A stretch of DNA of 64,000 nt from Salvelinus alpinus (taxonomy: Eukaryota > Chordata > Actinopteri > Salmoniformes > Salmonidae), in contig NC_092115.1 of assembly GCF_045679555.1 (NCBI RefSeq), positions 35,658,728 to 35,722,727 on the forward strand, written 5' to 3'. The position numbers and the translations under genes were made by a program. Positions 24,766-37,041 of this stretch are shown in pieces (within the stretch, counting starts at the first letter, position 1; the number at the start of each line of letters is the position of its first letter). A model generated the notes under the pieces. The model saw nothing but the letters and a program-made list of their open reading frames with translations. It did not search any database and was not told the DNA's origin.

Positions 24766-25020
24766 TAATGATTGGAAAAGCAGACAAAAAATGAATATAT
24801 TCGTGTGCATAATCTATGCACAACAGGCTTTTCTAATGTTGTCCTATTCTTGTCTTGAAAAGGTATTAATGAATTCAAATTTTACATGTCACAATATCCA
24901 TTCTGTTTTTCCTCTCCGTGCTGGTATGGCTCAGTAACATTACATTGGAGCCTTTCTTTTGTATTCAACTAAAACTCACAATTAGTTCAATCTAGAATTC
25001 CCTAGTAGCCTAATCATTTT
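24766..25020. other. Intergenic, nothing recognised
   Basis: Short AT-rich stretch between the dispersed repeat and the SINE-like element. No exon, tandem repeat or terminal repeat seen. Confidence 0.35.
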
Positions 25021-25310
25021 TATTTTATTTGTATATTTATTTTTCTCCACAATTTTGTGAGATCCAATTGCAATCTTGTCTCATCGCTGCAACACCCCAA
25101 CATGCTCGGGAGACTGAAGGTCGAGTCATGCGTCCTCCAAAACATGACCCGCCAAACCGTGCTTCTTAACACCCGCCAGCTTAACCCGCAAGCCAGCTGC
25201 ATCAATGTGTCGGAGGAAACACTGTTCAACTTACAACTGAAGTCGGCCTGCAGGCACCCGGCCCGCCACATGGAGTCACTAGAGCCCGATGAACCGTGCT
25301 ACAATATCTT
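25021..25310 (-). mobile_element. SINE-like dispersed repeat
   Basis: On the minus strand it begins in the complement of 'atggagtcactagagcccga' and runs through 'ggtgtttcctccgaca'-like and 'cggtttggcgggtcatg'-like words to an 'ttgggagaaaaa'-like A-rich end. I recognise this as a dispersed short repeat of fishes; whether it is tRNA-headed is not clear here. The ORFs across it are incidental. Confidence 0.5.
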
Positions 25311-25454
25311 CAAAATGGCCACAGCGATTCCCTGTGCATGAGTGTTTGGAGAGAAGAGGGGAGCAGGGAGAGATGGTGATAGTTCTGATATTAGATGCAT
25401 GTTGAGGGAAAAGTACTCCAATTCATATATTATGTGATCTCTTCCATCAAAAAG

Positions 25455-25584
<130 letters not shown>

Positions 25585-25599
25585 TTTTGTAATTTCATA

Positions 25600-26660
25600 T
25601 TTGAACATCCACTAACAGAGGCATGCTGTTTGTAGAATGGCGTTTCTGGATGGCCACAGAGGACATGGGCAGTACGTTTTCTTGGTACCTGGTCACACCT
25701 CAGCTCCCCCTGTGTCCAATTAATCACTGGAGAAAATCAATAAAGCCACAGAGGGAGAGCATTAGGTGGGAGTTGGGTGTAGGGCATGTTTCCCCATGCT
25801 AAAATAGCAGTGGCGATCTTGGTGGGGCAAACTCCCACATTTTTGGGGGATGCATGCCAGCAGATCCACAACACAACACAAAACATACATTAATTGCACT
25901 ATAAAGGTGACAAACGGTGCCCAGAAACTGTTAGGGCCTACATAAAGCTGTCCCAACAGCAGAGCTTTCTTTTCAGCACCATGGAGTGAATCCTTACCAA
26001 CTGGCTGTCAGGAGAGCGTTGTTTGGCAATGAAACAGTTCATTCAGCCTCATTTACTGCCTTTAAAAAAACAGCTGATATGGCTGACTAGCTTAAATAAA
26101 TGTGGTTTCTACTGACAATTGAGATGTACTAACTATGACATAAGGGGACGACGAGCGAATAAGAGGCAATCTGTAATTTTGATTAAGACAATGAGTGAGC
26201 TAGGACGGACGTTGTCAGTAGTACAGCACTTTTGAAATGTACAGCGACAGAATTCAGAACATGTGCCGTTCTTACAGTATTCTCCCTATACACCAAGTCA
26301 GAACTGTAGGATAAATAAAGGGGGCAAATAAGAAGACAATGAAAGCTATTACAATATTCGATGATTACATTATAGGCTACATGTGCACCATCAAGTCAGA
26401 ACAGTAGGCTATGTTATGAGTGTGAAAGGGAACACATATTTAGGATGAGACACATGGGCACAACAACTTACTACACAACATACACTTAGTATTACTTTCT
26501 TAGCTACAGTATACATATCTCCCTGGAATATTACATAATTTATGGAACAGCATACAATACATTTTTGGACCATTGTGCTGTGCTCACTTGAATAGGAAGG
26601 TGGCATGGCGATCCTTCTTGTGGGCAAATTTTGTCATGATACTTTGTCATCAAAGTCTGG
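25600..26660. other. Intergenic, nothing recognised
   Basis: Non-repetitive-looking sequence with no exon-like open frame and no terminal repeats that I can see. Confidence 0.35.
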
Positions 26661-26667
26661 CATTCTC

Positions 26668-26885
26668 TGGATTTATGGTGCTTTCAAGACAACTGGGAAC
26701 TGGGAACTCGAATTATGACGTCAGTGATCTTCCGGTCAAAGCTCTAGAAAGAGGCGCGAGTTTCCGACTTTGAATTCCGAGTTGGATGACCGTTTAAAAC
26801 GTATTTTCCCAGTGGTCTTGAACTCACTGAAGTCTAAGATTTCCCAGTTACGAGTTTCTAGTTGTTTTGAACGCAGCAGAAGTCA
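26668..26885. repeat. Palindromic short dispersed element
   Basis: The left end 'ggtgctttcaagacaactgg' and 'gaactgggaactcg' is mirrored at the right by 'cagttacgagtttctagttg' and 'ttttgaacgcagca'. Between them 'ttccgagttggatgaccgtt' also has partial complements. This is the structure of a non-autonomous hairpin-type DNA element. Confidence 0.55.
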
Positions 26886-27355
26886 TTCTGGATTGACAGC
26901 ATGGCCAATATTCAACCTTTTATGGCCCAATTAATGTTTATCCTTTTAAGCTTGGAAAAGAGAACCTTAAACCCAGACTTTGGACCACACATCCACTCCA
27001 TGGAATAGCAGGCTAGTGATTGCTTCGCAATGCTTGCAGTTAGCCATTGATTCCTTCCAAACCACTCATTGTTCAATTTGCGATTTCCAACTTATTGTGT
27101 AATATGTCCAATGGCCGATGAGCACCGATATGTTTTAGATAATTTCTCTTCATAATGACAAGGATTGAAAAGGATTTGGCAGTAGATTGTCGACTTGATT
27201 CATGATTATGACTGCTTTCTTGCTAGCAAAATTTTTGAAAGTATGATGTTGACATGATCAGTCCAGTCAAAGCTACAGTAGATATAACGTGATTTGACAT
27301 TTTATCTTTAGCCAATGACCTTGAGCCTTCTTGGATGGGCACTTCTAATGTAACT
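26886..27355. other. Intergenic, nothing recognised
   Basis: No exon or repeat recognised between the palindromic element and the LINE that starts at about 27356. Confidence 0.35.
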
Positions 27356-28030
27356 CTATGGCAGCACCCAGGCCGTGATACATCCCGACAGGATGCTCTC
27401 AATTGTGCATCTGTAAAAGTTTGTGAGGGTCTTAGGGGCCAAGCCAAATTTCTTCAGCCTCCTGAGGTTGAAGAGGCGCTGTTGCGCCTTCTTCACCACA
27501 CTGTCTGTGTGGGTGGACCATTTCAGATCATTAGTGATGTGTATGCCGAGGAACTTGAAGCTTTCCAGCATCTCCACTGCGGTCCCATCGGTGTTGATAG
27601 GGGAGAGCTCCCTCTGCTTTCTCCTGAAGTCCACGATCAGCTCCTTCGTTTTGTTGATGTTGAGGGAAAGGTTATTTTCCTGGCACCACACTGCCAGGGC
27701 CCTCACTTCCTCCCTGTAGACTGTCTCGTCATTGTTGGTAATCAGACCTACTATGGTTGTGTCATCTGAAAACTTGATGATTGAGTTGGAGGCGTGTGGG
27801 GCCACGCAGTCATGGGTGAACAGGGAGTACAGGAGGTGGCTGAGTATGCACCCTTGTGGGGCCCCTGTGTTGAGGATCAGTGAAGTGGAAGTGTTGTTTC
27901 CTACCTTCACCACCTGTGGGCAGCCTGTCAGGAAGTCCAGGACCCAGTTGCACAGGGCAGGGTTCAGACTCAGGTCCCCGAGCTTGATGATGAGCTTGGA
28001 GGGTACTATGGTGTTTAAGGCTCAGCTATA
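27356..28030 (-). pseudogene. LINE reverse transcriptase, second half
   Basis: Reads '[15 protein letters not shown]', 'IIKFSDDTTIVGLI' (catalytic Asp pair, with Phe-Ser in place of the usual Tyr/Phe-Ala), 'NNLSLNINKTKELIVDF', 'FKFLGIHITNDLKW' and 'CTIESILSGCITAW'. Open from 27913 down to 27356. Upstream towards 28030 a stop breaks the 'FIDYS-ALNTIVPSK' block, and the Tc1 lies beyond it. Confidence 0.8.
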
Positions 28031-28054
28031 GTCAATGAACAGTATTCTTATATA

Positions 28055-29687
<1,633 letters not shown>

Positions 29688-29689
29688 TA

Positions 29690-30703
29690 GTTATTCCTCC
29701 TGTCCAGGTGAGATACGGCAGCGTGCAGTTCAATGGCGATTGCATCGTCTGTGGATCTATTGGGGCGGTAAGTATTTTGAAGTGGGTCTAGGGTGTCAGG
29801 TAAGGTAGAGGTGATATGATCCTTAACTAGCCTCTCAAAGCACTTCATGATGACAGAAGTGAGTGCTATGGGTCGATAGTCATTTAGTTCAGTTACCTTT
29901 GATTTCTTGGGTACAGGAACAATGGTGGACATCTTGAAGCAAGTGGGGACAGCAAACTGGAATAGGGAGAGATTGAATATGTCCGTAACCACTCCAGCAA
30001 GCTGGTCTGTACATGCTCTGAGGACGCGGCTAGGGATGCCGTCTGGGCCGGCAGCTTTGCGAGGGTTAACACGCTTAAATGTCTTACTCACGTCAGCCAC
30101 AGAGAAGGAGAGCTCACAGTTCTTGGAAGCATACTGTGTCGATGGCACTGTGTTATCCTCAAAGCGTGCAAAGAAGGTGTTTAGCTTGTCTGGGAGCAAG
30201 ACATCAGTGTCCGCGACATGGCTGGTGTTCCCTTTGTAATCTGTGATTGTCTGTGGATCCCGCCAGATACGTCTTGTGTCTGAGCCGTTGAATTGCGACT
30301 CCACTTTGTCTCTGTACTGACGTTTTGCCTTTTTGATTGCCTTACGGAGGGAATAACTACACTGTTTGTATTCAACCATATTCCCAGTCACATTGCCATG
30401 GTTAAATGCGGTGCTTTGCGCTTTCAGTTTAGCACAAATGCTGCTATCTATCCACAGTTTCTGGTTTGGGTAGGTTTTAATAGTCACAGTGGGAACAACA
30501 TCCCCTATACACTTCCGTATAAACTCAGTCACCATGTCCGTGTATACATCAATGTTATTATCCGAGGCAACCCGGAACATATCCCAGTCCGTGTGATCAA
30601 AACAGTCTTGAAGCATGTATTCCGAATGGTCAGACTTGTGCTGAATGGACCTTAGCACGGCTACTTCCTGTTTTAGTTTCTGTCTATATGACGGGAGGAG
30701 CAA
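29690..30703 (-). pseudogene. LINE linker and reverse transcriptase, first half
   Basis: Open frame with 'MLLPSYRQKLKQEVAVLRSI', 'PTVTIKTYPNQKLWID', 'NPRKAAGPDGIPSRVL', '[19 protein letters not shown]' (RT block 1) and '[20 protein letters not shown]'. It ends at 29690 because the Tc1 at 28055-29687 interrupts it. 'GPDG' and 'ALTSV' words place it with the 5652-type LINEs. Confidence 0.85.
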
Positions 30704-30899
30704 AATGGAGTTGTGATCTGATTTACCGAAGGGAGGGCGGGGGAAGGCCTTGTATGCATCCCGGAAGAGAGAATAGCAGTGGTCAAGTGTTTTCCCAGTG
30801 CGAGTACTACAGTCAATGTGTTGATAGAACTTCGTGAAAGCACTGAGCTAGGCTGAAACACCTGCATTTTGTAGCTGCCTTACTCAAGAAAGCAAAAAA

Positions 30900-31690
30900 G
30901 AGACCATGTTTGTTTACGGCTTTATTAACGCAATTATTATATATTTTTTTACATTGTTTGCAAACTGACATGCGACACGTATTAATGCCAAAATAACATG
31001 CAAAACAGGCTATATAAATACTTTTTTTTTTGCTAAATAGGTGGGGATCAAATGCACATTAGCTAGGTTTCCATCCAATTAGCGACAGATTGTCATGCGA
31101 ATATTATAAAATCGCGCTTTGTGTTTCCTTCAAATGGACTTGTTGAGGATAAAAGGCTGTGCGTGAGGACGTTGCGTACATAAAAATACCTTTTTTTTTT
31201 AAACAAGTTAAATGGGTTTCCATTACATTTTCTACTCTACTGATGGTTTTCTCACGAAAAATGTTGCATTATATAGCAAGTGTGCCCACTCTGATATTGG
31301 CACGTGCACTCTAGCCTAGAGCTCACAGATGGGCCAACAGTGCAGGTATATAGCCGACCCTACATTATGATATTATGGACAAAATAGCGATATTATTTTT
31401 ATTTGTCAATAGGCAGCAAAGCATCAATGATCATGTCACCAGGATAAGACCCTGGATAGGTATTGGAAAGGCGCTTCAAACTCATCACCTTGCACTTTCA
31501 CCACCCTGTGAAGTTCCTCATCACTTATTTCATCTGTAGCCTAATAAACTGCACGCTTTCCTGAGAGTCGTACAGGGAGGACCACACAATGTCATCGCGT
31601 GACTCCAAGTTTACTTCGATTTGATGGTTATTATATCAATATTTGCGCATAAAAGCGTTTCCACCGACATTTCTCGCATAATTAATTTTG
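30900..31690. repeat. Dispersed repeat remnants
   Basis: Around 31065-31140 ('taggtttccatccaattagc', 'gacagattgtcatgcgaata') and 31640-31700 ('gcgtttccaccgacatttct') lie the two mutually complementary-style ends of a repeat I recall as frequent in fish genomes, about 640 bases apart. No ORF. Probably a non-autonomous DNA transposon. Confidence 0.45.
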
Positions 31691-31769
31691 CCCACATAAA
31701 AAGATTCCACCTTGTCTACCATACTTTGTTTTGTTGTCGTTTGGAAAGTTTACCGAGAAGTGTTCTGTT

Positions 31770-32095
31770 TCCATCAGGCCTGTCATAAAAAAAAATATCC
31801 GACAAGTAGACTGTAACGAATACACAGGGAAGCAGATGCAGAAGGGGAGTTTAATAATAATAATAATAATAATAATAAACATGACGAAAACACAAAATAG
31901 GAAGCATGTACTGAACGTAACCAAAACCAATACTGCCTAATGACTGAGGCTACAGAGGGCTTTATGGAGGGAGTGTAATCAGGGTGGTGATGAAGTCCAG
32001 GTGTGCTTAACGATGGGGAGCAAGCAGGTGGTTAGTAGATGGCAACTTCGAGCTCTGGAGGGAGGGAGCAGGAGTAGGCGTGACATAGGCCTACT
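31770..32095. repeat. Dispersed repeat with (TAA)n microsatellite
   Basis: Contains ten or so taa units at 31850-31878 inside a repeat with words 'actgtaacgaatacacaggg' and 'gtgatgaagtccaggtgtgc'. No coding capacity is recognised. Confidence 0.5.
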
Positions 32096-32099
32096 TTAC

Positions 32100-33030
32100 T
32101 TGCTTAAAAAGGTTGGAAACCTGGTTAGTGAAAGATAAAATAACTGGATAAACTACCTCTGAATGATAACGCAATCACCCAAAAGACAGCAGAGAGATAA
32201 GTTCATTAATTTAAGTTGTTCAGATATTAAATTCAGTCTTGGGATGAGACGTTAAACCGATGTCCTAAACATTTGATCTGTCTCATCTACATTTTTTAAG
32301 TCACTCTAACATACCTTAAGGGACATCTGGTACGGGAGCCGTATGATCGGTGAAGATTCTCCCATTGGAAATGTACGATCCCTTACCTGACGTCCGACTT
32401 CGTCTGGGAAAATCGCGGACGGCGTCGGGCCGAGGGCGCGGGGGAGCTCTTTCGGGAAGTCATCTCAGAAATCGTTTCGGACGTTCGGTCGCCGTTTTAT
32501 AAAAATAACAAATTTTTGACTTGCACTCCGCATTCTCGAAAATTCCCACAAGGCGGAAAATAAATCATATGGCAGGCGCACGAACACGGGGCAAACGAGC
32601 GCGGCCTTTTCTCCTAAACGGAAAATATTTCAAAGACGAAACTCGGCGAGCGTAGGTTTGGAATAAAGGGAAGTTGGCCCCGAACAAGATGGCGTCGAGG
32701 CTTCGGCGCTTTTTGAGTTATGGCCATTTTGCTGGGATCAAAGGTCAAAAACGAAAAGTAGGGTGCAATTTGACCGCTTCACGTCAAAGTACATAAGCAT
32801 ACGGTGTCAGGAAAAAAAAAAATGCCGTTTATCTATCGTAATTTAAGAGAAATAGTACATTGTCCATTTGGTGATGTTCACGAAGAGGACATTTTTTTTC
32901 AAAAAAATCACAGATCCAGTTGCAGTTTGTTCACACGAACATTTTTAAAGTGGGTCTCGAAGCTCTGCGAGAATTCTGTGATTTTATGTGATTTTATGAA
33001 GTAACACACACTCATTTAACCCTCTGTTAA
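32100..33030. other. GC- and CpG-rich block at head of macrosatellite
   Basis: About 32370-32720 is much richer in G, C and CpG than its surroundings ('gcggacggcgtcgggccgag', 'gggcgcgggggagctctttc', 'gggcaaacgagcgcggcc'). It contains no long ORF, and I see no rRNA or tRNA match. It precedes the repeated units starting at about 33031. A promoter-like CpG island, a repeat head, or a fragment of an unrecognised element are all possible. Confidence 0.4.
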
Positions 33031-35990
33031 AAAGTCAGTTCTTAACATAAAGACTTAAAGCTCAATATTATATAAGAGCCTACCCCAAGGAGGGTATGTG
33101 TTCACGTTCAGCTTCCTATGTCAACTGGAAGTACCTTAAACTGGTGCATAGGGTCAGGTTTGAAGGGTAATAAAGGTCAGATCTTTTCAAAACTTCACTT
33201 GTGTGATTAGACAACCCTCATGAACTGTAATCAGTCATTTTTCCCAACAGATGTCAAAGAAAAGCTCTCTCACACAAACACACACACACAAAAAGGAAGG
33301 ATGGAGTGAAAAAGTACGGTGCTTAAAGACACACAAAGCCTGCAACGGTATTACTATTATCTCCAGGCCGTGCCGAGTTCAACGAGATGCCCCGCTTGAC
33401 CGTAGCTCGTTCGGTCTGAGCGCAGCGACCGTTACAAGAAGACGGACACAAATGACCTTTTGACCTCAATGTCAATTGTATTTGCTTTTGGGAGACAGAG
33501 AGAGAACCGTTAAGGTTAGAAGCACAATTTCACCTCAGGAATGTTCTTAAGGTCCTCCCGATCTATGCAAGCCTAACCATGACCTTGTGGCATTAACCCT
33601 TAACAGTGAAAACAGGTTTTTACATCAAACACTTTACAATGACAAGTCTCCCCATTGGAATACATTGACTGCGCCTCTAAATTCAACCTGAAGCCTATGT
33701 GGGTTATGAATGTCTTAGGAACCTGTCTTTGATGTCAGTCCATCAGGCCATCATAAGGTCTACCTGTGTCGATTCTAAGCTTCCTGGAACAACCGGAAGT
33801 GGTTAAAATCACCCCAAAAGTGTTTGCAATACCCAACCTGCAGTTTGAGAGAAATAGTGCATTCAGCCCTATGTAAATCACTGAGTTCTTAACGTATAGA
33901 CTTAAAACTCAGGATTCTGTAAAAGCCTACTCCAATGAGGATATGTGTTAACGTTCAGCTTCCTGTGCAAACCGGAAGTGCCATAATTGGTGTCAAAAGA
34001 GCTGTTTCGAAGGGTTAAAAAAGTCAAATCTTTCCAAAACTTCATATTTGTGATTTAGCAACCCTCCTGAACTGTAAATCAGTCATTAGTCCCATCAGAT
34101 TTCAAAGAAAAATTTACACACCCAAACAGAAATGATGGAGGGACACATTGAGGGGCTAAGAGGCAGACAGTGCCTGTGTTAGTTACTTTTGTTCCAACTT
34201 TTAAAGAACCGTCAGTCCTAGAGTTCTGAAAATGTACAAACCTGTTCTACACCTCAGGTCGATTGTGCACGGTGAATTATGCGGCTCTAGAAGGTTCTCG
34301 GATCGATAAAAAGCCTTGTGTATTTGCCATGTTTTCAATTCATTTTGACCTCAACGAAACGGACGACCTTTAGAAAAGTCCCAGAGTCTCAAGACTAGGT
34401 GCATTGAAACCGGCTCGGCCCATAGAGACAAACCCCAACAAGCCTGTTCGATTTTGTATTTCTAAAGTATTTAAAGTATTTAAAGAATGCACGTTAAATT
34501 TGCAATATGATTCAACAAATCATATTGCAAAAGTAACAGTGTGTGTTATGTTTGCAATATGATTCAACACATCATATTGCAAACGTAACAGTGTGTGTTA
34601 CTTTTGCAATATGATGTGTTGAATCATATTGCAAACATAACAGTGTCTGTTACTTTTGCAATATGATGTGTTGAATCATATTGCAAATTTAACGTGCATT
34701 CTTTAAATAAACCCTATGTGGGTTATGAATGTCTTATGAACCTGTCTTTGATAACAATCCATCAAGCCACTATGAGGTCTACCTGTGTTGAGTCTAAGCT
34801 TCCTGGAGCAACCGGCAGTGGTTAAATCACCCTAAAAGTGTTTTGCCATACCCAACCAGCAGTTTGTGATATATAGTGCATGCAACCCTGTGTAAATCAG
34901 TCAGTTCTTAACGTATAGACTTAAAACGCAGGATTCTCTAAGAGCATACCCCGATCAGGATATCTCTTTACTTATAGCTTCCTGTGACAACCAGAAGGGC
35001 CTTAAGATGGTGTCATAGATGCTGTTTTGAAGGGTTAAAAGGTCAGAACTTTTCAAAACTTCATATATGTGATTAGACAACCCTCATGAACTGTAATCAG
35101 TAATTTCTCCCAACAGATGTCAAAGAAAAGCTCTCTCACACAAACACACACACACAAAAAGCAAGGATGGAGTGAAAAAGTACGGTGCTTAAAGACACAC
35201 AAAGCCTGCAATGGCATTACTATTATCTCCAGGCCGTGCCGAGTTCAACGAGATGCCCAGCTTAACCGTAGCTCGCTCGGTCTGAGCGCAGCGACCGTTA
35301 CAAGAAGACGGACACAAATGACCCTTTGACCTCAATGTCAATTTTATTTGCTTTTGGGAGACAGAGAGAGAACCGTTCAGGTTAGAAGCACAATTTTACC
35401 TCAGGAACACTCCTAAGGTCCTCCCGATCTGTGCAAGCCTAACCTTGACTGTGTGGCATTAACCCTTAACAGTTAAAAGAAGGTGTTTACATCAAACAGT
35501 TTACAATGACATGTAGCCCCATAGGAATACATTGACTGCACCTCTAAATTCAACCTGAAGCCTATGTGGGTTATGAATGTCTTATGAACCTGTCTTTGAT
35601 AACAATCCATCAGGCCACTATGAGGTCTACCTGTGTTGATTCTAAGCTTCCTGGAGCAACCGGAAGTGGTTAAATCACCCTAAAAGTGTTTTGCCATACC
35701 CAACCAGCAGTTTGTGATATATAGTGCATTCAACCCTGTGTAAATCAGTCAGTTCTTAACGTATAGACTTAAAACTCAGGATTCTCTAACAGAATACCCC
35801 GATCAGCATATGTCTTTACTTATAGCTTCCTGTGCCAACCGGAAGTGCCTTAAAATGGGATCATAGGGTCTGTTTCGAAGGGTTAAAAAAGTCAGATCTT
35901 TCCAAAACTTTAAGTATGTGATTAGGCAACCTTCATGAACTGTAAATCAGTCATTTCTCGAAACAGATGTCAAAGAAAAGCTCACACACA
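33031..35990. repeat. Macrosatellite: four units of ~0.85-1.0 kb
   Basis: The block 'agttcttaacgtatagactt' followed by 'aagggttaaaa' and 'cagatgtcaaagaaaagc' occurs at about 33031, 33888, 34905 and 35752, spacing 857, 1017 and 847 bases. A second marker, 'cctatgtgggttatgaatgt', recurs at about 33696, 34720 and 35560. Units 1 and 3 also share 33251-33470 with 35117-35336 almost base for base (period about 1866), while unit 2 has different sequence there. So the array may be an alternating two-unit repeat. No gene recognised. Confidence 0.85.
34465..34715. repeat. Palindromic array of a 'ttgcaatatgattcaacaca' motif
   Basis: The left end 'tttaaagaatgcacgttaaa' (from about 34475) is the exact complement of the right end 'tttaacgtgcattctttaaa' (to about 34707). 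Between them 'ttgcaatatgattcaacaca' and its complement alternate four times around short linkers of the type gtaacagtgtgtgtta. Single strands could fold into nested hairpins. It lies within unit 2 of the macrosatellite and is absent from the other units. Confidence 0.9.
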
Positions 35991-36000
35991 CACACACAAG

Positions 36001-36705
36001 TCCAAACTGTTTGTGCACCTGGTATTTTTTTTAGGTTACCAGATGCCCTGGTTGAAATTGCGTTTAGGGGGCATCCAGACTTCCATACCCGCTCTGGGAG
36101 CACTATTCTACGGACAAAAATCAATGGGTGTTGGCCTGAGGGATTTATGGAGGTTTTCCAAAAAAGTCAGAAAATATTCTGTTTTTTTTCCTGAAAAATA
36201 TTTTATGTTTTTTATTCTCGAGTCAATGTCCTGAGTGATTTATGGAGTTTTTCCAAAAAACTCAAAAAATATTCTAAGTCCAAACTTTTCGTGCACCTGG
36301 TATTTTTTTTAGGTTACCAGGTGCCCTGTTTCAAGACGGTTGAAATTGCTTTTAGGGGGCATCCAGACTTCCATACCCGCTCTGGGAGCACTATTCTACG
36401 GACAAAAATCAATGGGTGTTGGCCTGAGTGATTTATGGAGGTTTTCCAAAAAGTCAGAAAATATTCTGTTTTTTTTTCTGAAAAATATTTTATGTTTTTT
36501 ATTCTCGAGTCAATGGGGTCTGGCCTGAGTGATTTAAGGAGGTTTCCAAAAAAAGTTTTAAAAAAATATTTTTCATGTTTTCATGTCATTTTTCAAAACG
36601 GTTTTAAATGCTTTTAGGTGTCATCCAGACGTCCATGGGAGCACTATACTACGGCCCCAAATCAATGGGTGCTGGCCTGAGTGATTTATGGAGGTTTGGG
36701 GGGTG
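36001..36705. repeat. ~290-bp tandem repeat, three copies
   Basis: The unit with 'gcacctggtattttttttag', 'gggcatccagacttccatac' and 'ctgagtgatttatggaggtt' is present at about 36001-36286 and 36287-36594, with a partial copy at 36595-36705. ORFs across it are short and differ only by repeat drift. Confidence 0.85.
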
Positions 36706-36893
36706 ATAAGTACAAGTAAACATTTATAAAAAATGATAATAGTAAAATGTGACTAAAGTATTTTCATACAGTTCTTATACATGTGTAATTGACGTAAAAA
36801 TCGAAAGAATTTCAAAAAACGGTCCAGAAAGCACTTTTTTAAATGGAATATATGTTTTTTCCACATTTTTAACATTTTTGACTTTTAACTTTT
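36706..36893. repeat. 231-bp satellite, first copy (left of L1)
   Basis: Matches the units at 44308-44940 ('cagttcttatacatgtgtaa', 'aaaacggtccagaaagcact'). It ends in the L1 target duplication gacttttaactttt. Confidence 0.9.
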
Positions 36894-37041
36894 TTTTTTT
36901 TCAATTTAAAGTTTTATTAAGTTTTCAAACAACCAAGCAAACACATTCCACATTCACAGATGTGACAGACTTAAAAAAAAAATAATAATAATAATAATAA
37001 TAAAAAATAAAAAAAATGTTATATATATATATATACATATA

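Noticed and set aside
32370-32720. rRNA or rDNA spacer fragment
   Set aside because: GC-rich, but I see no conserved 18S, 5.8S or 28S words; left as an unexplained block.
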